DNA from: Bacteroidota bacterium
GTDB lineage: Bacteria; Bacteroidota; Bacteroidia; Bacteroidales; VadinHA17
Assembly (NCBI GenBank): GCA_011042635.1
Contig: DQWH01000070.1
Coordinates: 1 to 51,768 of the forward strand
Direction of reading: 5' to 3'
DNA: 51,768 nt
Positions 43,111 to 50,580 of this stretch are shown piece by piece (position 1 is the first letter of the stretch; every line of letters begins with the position of its first letter). The translations under genes and the position numbers were made by a program. The notes below the pieces were generated by a model, which worked only from the letters and a program-made list of their open reading frames with translations, was not told the DNA's origin and did no database searches.

Positions 43111-45353
43111 GATTCAACCTCCTTTGCAACAGGTTCTTCGGTAACAAAAGTGACAAAATTGCCCCGCATACCGGTTCCTCCCATCACCGGGTCAATGGTC
43201 ACCTTCGACATGAGCTCGGTATCATTGGCCCCTTTTCCGTAGGCGCGGCTCAGTTTTTTCCAGCTGTGACCGAATCCGTGGACCATGTATACCGAATCCC
43301 ATCTGATCCGCTCGGTAATCCTCACCCTGATTGGAAAACTTGAGACGATCCCTTCCGGATTTTTCAGGTGTACATACTGTCCGTTCTCTAATCCCCAGAG
43401 CCTGGCCACCCGCGGATTCACCCACACATCGTTCTGGTCCATCAGATCGGTAAGATTCGGATTATTGGCCGTACGGCTGAAGGTATGCATGGGGGCCCTT
43501 CCGTAAATCAAACGGTAATACCCGGGCGGGGGCTCCTCATGAGGAGTATATACCGGCATGGGATCGTACCCGGTGGCTGCCAGTTCAGTGGCATACAGCT
43601 CAATCTTCCCGGTATTTGTATTGAAAGTATAGTTCTCACCTTTTTGAAAGTACAGCGGACCCGAGGTACGCGGAAATTTCTTAACCCCAGTTTTTTTCAT
43701 CTCTTCCAGGGAAGTGCCCAGTTGCTGTAACTGCCATTCCAGTACATCCGTGTAATCCTTGTAATTAAAATAACTTCCCAGACCCAGGCGTTCACCCAGT
43801 TGTTTGGCCATCCACCAGGAAGGTTTGGAATCATACATGGGTTCGGCAGCCGGCATACGAAGGGCAATGTTCGGTTCGCGGTGGGCCAACGAGCGAAGGG
43901 TATCGTATCTTTCCAGATAGGTACATTCCGGAAGCACCACATCGGCATAACCGGTAATCTCCATGGGCATGGTATCCACCACCACCATAAATTCCACATC
44001 CTGCATAGCCTGCTGCAGGGTTTTCTTCAAAGGAATAGTCAAAGGAAGATTTGTTCCGGCCACTATCCAGGCCCTGATCCTTCTGCTTTCTTCCGTTTCC
44101 TTCAGAGAAGCCTCCACAAGGACATTGGAAACAGCCAGCCCAGCCAGGGGATATTTTTCACGTTGCAGATCCTGCCACGACCAGGCCGGCGTGGGGTATT
44201 CAGGATGCGGGTAGTCGGGTACCTGCACCGATTCGGCAAAATAGAATCCTCCCCTCGATCCCCAGGAACCCAGCAGGGCATTCAGAATGGCAATGGCCCG
44301 TGTCCTCTGGGTATCATCCCCGTACCATGTCACATGTCTTCCCGGATGAACAATAACCGAAGGAGCTGCATCGGCCATCTGGCGGGCTGTTTCACGTATC
44401 AGGGCAGGCTGCAGGGTGGTAATGCCGTAGGCCCATTCGGGAGTCATGTTCCTGACATGCTCTTTCAGCAGATCAAAACCGTAGGTATACCTTTCCACAT
44501 AGTCCCGGTTGTACAGTTCTTCATAGATCAATACATGGATCCATGCCATCAGAAGAGCCAGATCGGTGGAGGGCTTGATCGGAAGCCAAAACCTGGATTT
44601 TGAAGCGGCGGTGGAAAACCTGGGATCGACCGTAATCAAAGTAGCCCCCCGGTCAATGGCATCCGCCATTTCCTGTACCTGTCCGTTATGCATGTTCTCA
44701 CCGATATGGGAGCCGATCAGGACCAGGCAACGGGTATCCCGTATATCGGTAGGTTCGGGTGATCCCACACCGGTACCAAAGGTAACATACCATCCCGTAT
44801 CGCGGGGCCCCCGGCACTGGGCAAACGAGGGAGCCGCAATATTATTCGACCCCATGGCTTTCAGAAGATGCCCGAAATGGTCGCCCGGGGATCCATGATT
44901 GAACAGGGCAATACTTTCAGGACCGTGCTTCCGGGAAATTTCTTTCAGCCGTTCAGCCACAAGGTCAAGGGCTTCGTCCCATCCGGCAGGTACAAATTCC
45001 TGCTTCCCGTTAATTTCTTTCCGGATCAACGGAGTACGCAAACGATCCTCATCATAATAAGCCCCCACACCACCGGTACCCCTTGGACAAAGCCTTCCAT
45101 TGCAATGAGGATCGCCGGCATTCCCGGTAATTCGGGTAATTCTGCCTTCCTCATCCGTATAAGTCCAGCCGGCACAGCTCCAGAAACAAATTTCACAGTA
45201 GGTAGGGAATCTGCCCTGAAAACCGGCCGCAGCTTTTGCAGCTGTTTCAGCCCATCGGGATGTACCCCGGAACCACGCAACCGATCCCGCTCCCAAAGCC
45301 AACCCCCCCAATCCTGTGGCGGCAATTTTAATAAAATCCCTGCGGGTGCTCAT
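43107..45353 (-). CDS. psrA: Molybdopterin oxidoreductase, polysulfide/thiosulfate reductase-like catalytic subunit
   Basis: This 748-residue enzyme of the DMSO reductase family has a TAT signal (STRRDFIKIAATGLGG at residues 2-17), so it works in the periplasm. The [4Fe-4S] ligands are Cys53, Cys56, Cys60 and Cys89, and the probable molybdenum ligand is Cys180 in AQCRGPRDTG. Further motifs are VLIGSHIGENMHNGQ, VDPRFSTAASKSRFWLPIKPSTDLALLMAW, and WVNPRVARLWGLENGQYVHLKNPEG in the final cofactor-binding domain. The context with NrfD, YeeE/YedE and rhodanese genes favours polysulfide or thiosulfate as substrate. Tetrathionate, arsenate or another oxyanion cannot be excluded by eye. It heads a seven-gene operon. 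Confidence 0.9.
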   Translation of the reverse strand: MSTRRDFIKIAATGLGGLALGAGSVAWFRGTSRWAETAAKAAAGFQGRFPTYCEICFWSCAGWTYTDEEGRITRITGNAGDPHCNGRLCPRGTGGVGAYYDEDRLRTPLIRKEINGKQEFVPAGWDEALDLVAERLKEISRKHGPESIALFNHGSPGDHFGHLLKAMGSNNIAAPSFAQCRGPRDTGWYVTFGTGVGSPEPTDIRDTRCLVLIGSHIGENMHNGQVQEMADAIDRGATLITVDPRFSTAASKSRFWLPIKPSTDLALLMAWIHVLIYEELYNRDYVERYTYGFDLLKEHVRNMTPEWAYGITTLQPALIRETARQMADAAPSVIVHPGRHVTWYGDDTQRTRAIAILNALLGSWGSRGGFYFAESVQVPDYPHPEYPTPAWSWQDLQREKYPLAGLAVSNVLVEASLKETEESRRIRAWIVAGTNLPLTIPLKKTLQQAMQDVEFMVVVDTMPMEITGYADVVLPECTYLERYDTLRSLAHREPNIALRMPAAEPMYDSKPSWWMAKQLGERLGLGSYFNYKDYTDVLEWQLQQLGTSLEEMKKTGVKKFPRTSGPLYFQKGENYTFNTNTGKIELYATELAATGYDPMPVYTPHEEPPPGYYRLIYGRAPMHTFSRTANNPNLTDLMDQNDVWVNPRVARLWGLENGQYVHLKNPEGIVSSFPIRVRITERIRWDSVYMVHGFGHSWKKLSRAYGKGANDTELMSKVTIDPVMGGTGMRGNFVTFVTEEPVAKEVES

Positions 45354-45436
45354 GGACTATTCTTTTGATTCTATTTTTTTAGATATAGATATAATTGAAT
45401 ATGTAAAATTAAAAAAAAATCCTTTTTGCCTTCACA

Positions 45437-45444
45437 CAAAAGTA
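45437..45444 (-). promoter_or_regulatory. Putative psrA promoter, -7 box
   Basis: The minus strand reads TACTTTTG, an exact TAnnTTTG match, about 84 nt upstream of the psrA ATG. No TTG is found 21 nt further up, which would suit a promoter that needs an activator. Confidence 0.5.
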
Positions 45445-45460
45445 GGTGCATATCACACCT
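45444..45460. promoter_or_regulatory. Possible operator palindrome in the psr promoter
   Basis: AGGTG (45444-45448) and CACCT (45456-45460) form a 5-bp inverted repeat with a 7-nt spacer. It touches the psrA -7 box, between the -7 and -33 positions. The right side contains ATATCAC, also found in the stronger palindrome at 49582-49599. Confidence 0.3.
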
Positions 45461-45574
45461 TCGGTAGCATAAATTTAATATGTTATAGAATATAATTAAA
45501 TAATTTAATTGATTTTCAATAATTTATTTCGATAATATAGAATCGTTTTATTTAAGCTCCGGGATGTTGTTTAA

Positions 45575-45607
45575 TTCGCTAATTTAAAGAGGTTTCATGT
45601 ATTTTTG
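45575..45607 (+). promoter_or_regulatory. Putative promoter of the Rieske/cytochrome operon
   Basis: TATTTTTG (45600-45607) matches TAnnTTTG, with TTCG at 45575-45578 about 21 nt upstream as a weak -33 box. It lies 30 nt before the ATG at 45638 and covers the alternative TTG start at 45605, which is therefore unlikely. Confidence 0.45.
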
Positions 45608-45637
45608 AAGAGAAACAAGTATTCTAAAGCAACCGAT

Positions 45638-46030
45638 ATGATATCCCGTCGGAATGTATTGCGGAAAATGAAATGGATCATACTGGCCTTTCTGGGATAT
45701 GCAGGGTACAAAACCTCCCTTCGGACCATGAGTACCGAAAAGGCAACCCAATACAGGATAACCGGCCATCTTGCCGAAGGGGTCAGTTTTTACGGACCGG
45801 TGATACTGCAGAAAAACGGCCGCCATATCCGTTTCTTTTCTTCTTCCTGTACACATCTTGGTTGCCAGATTACAGAAGAAAGCAACCGTAAGCTCGTGTG
45901 TCCCTGCCATGGGTCGGAATTCACCACAGACGGGAAGATATTGAAAGGACCTGCCGGAAAACCCCTCAGGGAACTCACTTTTTCATACCACCGTGAAAAA
46001 GATGAATACATCGTTCATCTTTCCTCGTGA
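45638..46030 (+). CDS. Rieske 2Fe-2S protein with TAT-like membrane anchor
   Basis: This 130-residue Rieske protein passes electrons from quinol at a cytochrome b. The N-terminus MISRRNVLRKMKWIILAFLGYAGY is a twin-arginine-type signal anchor. The cluster ligands are Cys71 and His73 (CTHLGC) and Cys88/Cys90-His91 (CPCHGS), with Cys76 and Cys88 able to form the stabilising disulfide. The domain is small, without the long inserts of mitochondrial Rieske proteins, and closer to the b6f/arsenite-oxidase style. It ends 3 nt before the cytochrome b fusion, so the two are one unit. Confidence 0.92.
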   Translation: MISRRNVLRKMKWIILAFLGYAGYKTSLRTMSTEKATQYRITGHLAEGVSFYGPVILQKNGRHIRFFSSSCTHLGCQITEESNRKLVCPCHGSEFTTDGKILKGPAGKPLRELTFSYHREKDEYIVHLSS

Positions 46031-46033
46031 TTC

Positions 46034-48766
46034 ATGAGAAAATTTCTGATATATACCTCCTCATTTCTGAAAGACAGCTTTGGTGTTCTTGCACTGGGTT
46101 CATTTCTGCTGGCATTGCTGTCGGGAGTATTCCTGGTAGTCCCTTATGATGTGGATTCTCCCTATGAATCGGTAAGAAATATGATGCTGGTAAACGGCTA
46201 TGCGGTATTTTTCAGGAACCTGCATTACTGGAGCGGCCAGCTTTTTCTCATTTTCACCGTTATCCACACCTGGGATTATCTTTACCGTACCGAAAAAATT
46301 CCGGAAAAGCGCGGGGTTTGGTTCCGGCTGGTTGTTTCCCTGGCCGTGACAGTTCTGGTGATGCTTACGGGATTCCTCCTGAAGGGAGATGCCGACAGCC
46401 TGCAGGCCCGCCGCATCATGGATTCGCTAATGAAGACCATCCCCGCCGGTGGAAATTTTCTTTCCAGATTTCTTCTGGGAAAAGAGGGTTCATTCCAGTT
46501 AATATACATACATCATATTGCCACAGCTACCATTTTCCTTCTGATCGTTATGTTCGAACATGCCCGAACGGTATGGGTCAATACCCGTTCGTTCATAAGA
46601 CTGACCATACTTCTGGTCATTTTTTCCCTGGTTTTCCGGGCTCCCCTGCACGATAACCTGAACCCCGTGGTCAAAGGGCCCTGGTATCTCATCGGCCTGC
46701 AGGAAATACTGCATCTAATGAAAAATCCGGCATGGTCGCTGGTCATAATCCTCATTCTTTTTGTTGTGCTGTATTTCATCCCCTACCTCAAAGGATCCCG
46801 GCAGATCAACACCCGCAGGTTCCTGTTGTTGTCTTTTTACCTGTACGGAATATTTACCCTCACCGGATATTTCTTCCGGGGCAAAAACTGGCAATGGATA
46901 TGGCCCTGGGAAACCGGATACCGTACGGCCGTGTATTTCCCGTTTCAGGCAGATATTCCCGCCTTCCGGATTGACAGCGCCCTTCTTTCATCCCTTGAAA
47001 ATTCAGCTCGTCAGGAATCCTGTATAGCCTGCCATGCAGGAATGTCGGGGTTTTCACCTTCTCATGATCCCGGTGCTACAGGGTGCTTTATCTGCCACCG
47101 GGGCGATCCTTTCAGCCTCAACAAAAACAGGGCACACCGGAACATGATTCTGATACCCGGCAATATAACCGATGCAACCCTGAGTTGCGGCACAGCCGAG
47201 TGTCATCCGGAAATTCCTTCCCGTGTGGAAATGTCGCTGATGAACACCGCCAGCGGAATGGTAAGTGTCAACCGGTTTGTGTTCGGAGAATCTGCTTCGC
47301 CTTCTGTGCATTCCGATATCCGGGATATCAGGCACAGCCCTGCCGATGCCCATCTGAGGAATCTGTGTGCCGCCTGCCACCTTTCCAATGAAAAAACCCA
47401 GGCAGGGCCCATAAATCAGCTCTCGAGGGGAGGCGGATGCAATGCCTGTCACCTGAACTATTCGCCGGAGGCCTTGGCCGAGCTTCAACAGCGGCGATCA
47501 GGCCAGGCAGCCGATACCACACTGCCACAGGTTCACCCATCCCTTTCAGTTAATATCACATCTGATCATTGCTTCGGGTGCCACAGCCGGTCGGGTAGAA
47601 TATCCACCAGTTACTCGGGCTGGCACGAAACCCTCCTGAAACCGGAAGAGATACCTCAAACGGGCAATTATCAGATGATGGACGACCAGCGGGTGTACCG
47701 GTACATACAGGAAGACGTCCACCATACGGCAGGAATGGAATGCATCGACTGCCATACATCCTATGAAATCATGGGCGACGGGAATGTATACCTGCACAAG
47801 GAAGAACAGGTAAAGATCACTTGCCGCGATTGTCATTTTACGGAACCTCCCGATGCCATTCCCCTGGATCAGGTTGACAGAGAAACCCGGAAGATCATCG
47901 AGCTGAGGAATATGAATGAACCCGGGCGAAAATACATGCTGGGGAAGGAATCAGGTGAAATCATACTCAACGCAACCCTTAAGAACGGGCAATGGATGCT
48001 GGAAGGCAAGAAGTCAGGTACATGGCATCCCCTGAATCCCCCGGCCAGAATCTGTGTGGAAGGATCGTCACACAGCAATCTTCATTGCAGCGCCTGCCAT
48101 ACCGGCTGGACCCCCCGGTGTCTGGGCTGCCACAACAGCTATGATCCATCAAGCCCCGGCTACGATCACCTGCGAAATACCGAAACAAGGGGAACCTGGG
48201 CTGAATGGGTGGGCCTGCACCTGGCCGGACCCCCAACCCTTGGGGTAAAAGAAGGAAAAGAAAATAATGAAAAAACCATTATCCCCGCTACACCGGGAAT
48301 GATTCTTACCATCGACCGGAGCAGTTATACAGGAAAAAACGAGCCGGTCCTGTTCAGGCGGCTCTTTGCCCCCATGGAAGCACATACCACCTCCTCAGAA
48401 GGCCGTTCATGCCGCTCCTGTCATCTTGATCCCGTGGCCCTGGGATACGGAGAAGGAAACCTTGAGTACCGGGTAGAAGGAAATACGGGACGCTGGATAT
48501 TTACTCCCAAATATGCCCCCCATCAGAATGACGGTTTGCCGGAAGATGCCTGGACGGCTTTTCCGGGCAACGCCATTCCTCCTTTTTCCACCCGGGAATG
48601 GTTCCGTCCCTTCAGCAGGGAAGAACAACAGTCTGTGCTGCTGGTTGGTGCCTGCCTGGAATGCCACGATGAAGATTCCGGTGTGATGAATGAATCACTG
48701 ATATCCTTCCGGAAAGTCCTGGATGAAAGAAGCAGGTCGTGCATCCTTCCTGCCGGCAGTTTTTAG
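46034..48766 (+). CDS. Cytochrome b fused to a 12-haem c-type cytochrome
   Basis: This 910-residue protein begins with a cytochrome b N-terminal domain. Its haem ligands are His64/His78 (spacing 14) and His161/His176 (spacing 15, the cytochrome b6 pattern), and residues 215-223 read GPWYLIGLQ in the region of the quinol-site PEWY motif. Seven or so helices end near residue 283. From residue 330 on the protein is periplasmic, with eleven CXXCH sites (Cys330, 351, 445, 469, 513, 570, 597, 685, 696, 793, 874) and one CX4CH site (385-391), hence about twelve c-haems. With the Rieske protein it should form a quinol:acceptor oxidoreductase that hands electrons directly into a multihaem wire. No separate subunit IV or cytochrome c1 is present. 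Confidence 0.92.
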   Translation: MRKFLIYTSSFLKDSFGVLALGSFLLALLSGVFLVVPYDVDSPYESVRNMMLVNGYAVFFRNLHYWSGQLFLIFTVIHTWDYLYRTEKIPEKRGVWFRLVVSLAVTVLVMLTGFLLKGDADSLQARRIMDSLMKTIPAGGNFLSRFLLGKEGSFQLIYIHHIATATIFLLIVMFEHARTVWVNTRSFIRLTILLVIFSLVFRAPLHDNLNPVVKGPWYLIGLQEILHLMKNPAWSLVIILILFVVLYFIPYLKGSRQINTRRFLLLSFYLYGIFTLTGYFFRGKNWQWIWPWETGYRTAVYFPFQADIPAFRIDSALLSSLENSARQESCIACHAGMSGFSPSHDPGATGCFICHRGDPFSLNKNRAHRNMILIPGNITDATLSCGTAECHPEIPSRVEMSLMNTASGMVSVNRFVFGESASPSVHSDIRDIRHSPADAHLRNLCAACHLSNEKTQAGPINQLSRGGGCNACHLNYSPEALAELQQRRSGQAADTTLPQVHPSLSVNITSDHCFGCHSRSGRISTSYSGWHETLLKPEEIPQTGNYQMMDDQRVYRYIQEDVHHTAGMECIDCHTSYEIMGDGNVYLHKEEQVKITCRDCHFTEPPDAIPLDQVDRETRKIIELRNMNEPGRKYMLGKESGEIILNATLKNGQWMLEGKKSGTWHPLNPPARICVEGSSHSNLHCSACHTGWTPRCLGCHNSYDPSSPGYDHLRNTETRGTWAEWVGLHLAGPPTLGVKEGKENNEKTIIPATPGMILTIDRSSYTGKNEPVLFRRLFAPMEAHTTSSEGRSCRSCHLDPVALGYGEGNLEYRVEGNTGRWIFTPKYAPHQNDGLPEDAWTAFPGNAIPPFSTREWFRPFSREEQQSVLLVGACLECHDEDSGVMNESLISFRKVLDERSRSCILPAGSF

Positions 48767-48786
48767 CGTCCTGCCCCGGAGAGTGT

Positions 48787-49479
48787 TTATCCGCTGTTAG
48801 CCAGCTTTTTTATTAATTCGGGTTTCAGGATTCGGATCTCCTTTTTGTTCATCCCGATAATACCGGAATCAACAAATTCCTTCATCGCACGGGATACACT
48901 CTCACGTGTTCCGCCTACCATGGAAGCCAGTTCCTGACGGGTAAGCAGCATGGGATATTCCCGCGCCATGAAAATTTCTTCGGCAAAATAGAGCAGTGTT
49001 TCGGCCAATCGGCCGGTCAATTGCTTTTGCCAGTGACTTACCAGCCGGTTGAAATGACTCAGTTCTTCACGGCAGATGTAATCAATCAGTTCATTGGCAA
49101 AGTCCCCGTTTTTCTGTATCAGCCACCTGAATTCCCTTACCCTGATATAACAGGCAACGGCCCGGGTGAGGGCGGAAGCCGAATACTGGTTAACCACATC
49201 CCCCAGAATGGTCTGTATTCCCAAGTACGTCCCTGAACAGGCAATCTTCAGAATCTGATCCCGGTTCCTGGGACCTTTCTTGTGGATCCGGGCCAGTCCT
49301 TCCTTGAGATACACCACATGACCCGATGGGGTTCCCTGTCGAAAAAAAGCGTCGCCGCGGTTTACACTGACTTCCACACATGCCTTCCCAAGCATATAGA
49401 GTTCTTCTTCCGACAGAACAGCCGCAGCTTTCGATTTAAACCGGCAACGGGCACAGGAAGATTCACTTCTGAAGTCCAT
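48787..49479 (-). CDS. Crp/Fnr family transcription regulator, FNR-like
   Basis: This protein of about 230 residues has an N-terminal cyclic-nucleotide-binding-type fold (RGDAFFRQGTPSGHVVYLKEGLARI) and a C-terminal helix-turn-helix (MLLTRQELASMVGGTRESVSRAMKEF). The recognition helix contains E-S-V-S-R, the ExxSR pattern of FNR-type proteins. With the ATG at 49479 the N-terminus is MDFRSESSCARC, with Cys9 and Cys12 and later Cys33; this could bind a metal or cluster, but it does not match the full E. coli FNR set. The frame extends to 49551, so a longer form is possible. It is convergent with the cytochrome gene and probably controls the flanking respiratory operons. Confidence 0.88.
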   Translation of the reverse strand: MDFRSESSCARCRFKSKAAAVLSEEELYMLGKACVEVSVNRGDAFFRQGTPSGHVVYLKEGLARIHKKGPRNRDQILKIACSGTYLGIQTILGDVVNQYSASALTRAVACYIRVREFRWLIQKNGDFANELIDYICREELSHFNRLVSHWQKQLTGRLAETLLYFAEEIFMAREYPMLLTRQELASMVGGTRESVSRAMKEFVDSGIIGMNKKEIRILKPELIKKLANSG

Positions 49480-49581
49480 AAGATATATTTTCCGGCAGGT
49501 GATAATGCTCCAGCAGATAATTTCAAGCGGAGCATACCTGAAAAATACCATTACCTGTCAAAGATAAAAAATAGTACAGTA

Positions 49582-49599
49582 ATGTGATATATATCACAT
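49582..49599. promoter_or_regulatory. Perfect FNR/CRP-type operator
   Basis: ATGTGATATATATCACAT is an 18-bp perfect palindrome. Its core GTGAT-N4-ATCAC is an FNR/CRP hybrid half-site arrangement. It lies about 100 bp upstream of the regulator start and about 55 bp upstream of the -7 box of the next plus-strand gene, so it may serve both. Confidence 0.7.
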
Positions 49600-49628
49600 G
49601 TATATATTAACCAAATCACACTCTTTGC

Positions 49629-49660
49629 TTGACACATGCGGCCAGTTCTATTTATATTTG
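49629..49660 (+). promoter_or_regulatory. Promoter of the small membrane protein gene, full Bacteroidota consensus
   Basis: TTGACA (49629-49634) and TATATTTG (49653-49660) with 21 nt between TTG and TA. Transcription should start near 49667, so the ATG at 49684 is the start and the in-frame ATG at 49636 is not. Confidence 0.75.
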
Positions 49661-49683
49661 TTTATATATACAAATACCTGGTC

Positions 49684-49911
49684 ATGAAAAAAATAAGGGA
49701 CTTTTTGTTTAATGTCGGGTTTCATTGCGTATTGCTTGGGATCCTAGGTATTTTTGCCATTATCGTGATCGGATGCATCACCTGCATCGCAGACCTGCCA
49801 CCCCGGTATTTTTACATTGCCCTGGCAGTAGGTCTGGCATGCGGTATCATTGCCTCCATTTGTTGCATCCGGAAAAACTGCAGTCTCTTCAAAAAAGACA
49901 ATTCTTCCTGA
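49684..49911 (+). CDS. Small cysteine-rich membrane protein of unknown function
   Basis: This 75-residue protein has two hydrophobic helices (about residues 15-36 and 42-62) and a short charged C-terminus (KKDNSS). It has seven cysteines: Cys15, a CxxC at 31-34 inside or at the end of the first helix, Cys53, a CC pair at 60-61 and Cys66. I do not recognise the family. It has a strong promoter and lies between the FNR-type regulator and mobA, next to an FNR-like operator, so anaerobic expression is a fair guess. The cysteines could bind metal or sulfur; nothing in the sequence proves it. Confidence 0.6.
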   Translation: MKKIRDFLFNVGFHCVLLGILGIFAIIVIGCITCIADLPPRYFYIALAVGLACGIIASICCIRKNCSLFKKDNSS

Positions 49912-49961
49912 GAAAAAAGAAAAATCATAGTTAATAAGGTTTCGCTTTACAGAGTAAATTT

Positions 49962-49988
49962 TCCCCGTATCTTTACGGGGATTTTTTT
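49962..49988 (+). terminator. Intrinsic terminator directly in front of mobA
   Basis: TCCCCGTA (49962-49969) pairs with TACGGGGA (49974-49981) around a TCTT loop, followed by TTTTTTT. It ends the small membrane gene transcript. The T-run stops 5 nt before the mobA ATG, so mobA would need its own transcript or read-through. A second short stem (TTTAC/GTAAA) just upstream could compete with it. Confidence 0.75.
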
Positions 49989-49992
49989 ATCA

Positions 49993-50580
49993 ATGACCAT
50001 CCATCCATGTGTCACCGGAATGGTTCTGGCCGGGGGAAAAAGCTCCCGGATGGGAACCGACAAGGCGTTGCTCCCCTGGGGAAAAACCAGTATGCTGGAA
50101 CATGCTGCTAACCGGTTGAGATCAGTCTGCCATGAAGTGGTAATCAGCAGCAACGACAGGAAACACCGGATTCCCGGGTTTGCGCTGATTCCCGACATAG
50201 TACCGGGAATAGGTCCCCTGGGGGGGATCCTGTCGGTTATGAAACACCGGAATGACGATTATTTTCTGGTACTTTCGGTTGACCTGCCACTGGTTACTGC
50301 CGCCATTCTGGAACAGATCCTGTCTTTCCGGAAATCGTACAGCCTGGTTATTCCCGTAAACAGCAACGGCATGCCCCAACCCACCTGTGCCTGTTATCAC
50401 AGAAAGCTGCTTCCGCTGATGGAACAAATGATGCGGCAGGGGGTATACAGCCTACGCCCCCTGATCGGCCATCCTGAATGTTTTTCTTTACCTGTTCAGG
50501 ATTTTCCCGATACATTTACACCCGATACTTTCATCAATATAAATCATCCTGAGATATATGAAAAGTACCGGCCTGGATAA
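49993..50580 (+). CDS. mobA: Molybdenum cofactor guanylyltransferase
   Basis: This enzyme attaches GMP to molybdopterin to form the guanine dinucleotide cofactor used by DMSO-reductase-family enzymes, such as the psrA product in this window. The 195-residue protein has the nucleotidyltransferase motifs GMVLAGGKSSRMGTDKALLPWG (from residue 9), IPDIVPGIGPLGGILSVM and LSVDLPLVTA, and the C-terminal TFININHPEIYE, typical of MobA. The first ATG (49993) follows a terminator T-run very closely; the next ATG (50020) would cut into the LAGG motif region, so I keep the first. It overlaps the next gene by 23 nt. Confidence 0.93.
   Translation: MTIHPCVTGMVLAGGKSSRMGTDKALLPWGKTSMLEHAANRLRSVCHEVVISSNDRKHRIPGFALIPDIVPGIGPLGGILSVMKHRNDDYFLVLSVDLPLVTAAILEQILSFRKSYSLVIPVNSNGMPQPTCACYHRKLLPLMEQMMRQGVYSLRPLIGHPECFSLPVQDFPDTFTPDTFININHPEIYEKYRPG

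Larger units (their letters stand above)
45354..45637. promoter_or_regulatory. AT-rich divergent control region between psrA and the Rieske gene
   Basis: This 284-bp gap has no gene and is very AT-rich. It holds the two candidate promoters and the small palindromes listed below (AGGTG-N7-CACCT at 45444-45460), plus ATTGA-N3-TCAAT at 45508-45520, which resembles part of an FNR box. Confidence 0.6.

Noticed and set aside
45605..45637. In-frame TTG extension of the Rieske protein
   Set aside because: It overlaps the -7 box, and the twin-arginine signal begins properly at the ATG 45638.
49940..49995. Moco or molybdate riboswitch before mobA
   Set aside because: The leader after the upstream gene is only about 80 nt and shows just two short stems, too small for the known Moco aptamer.
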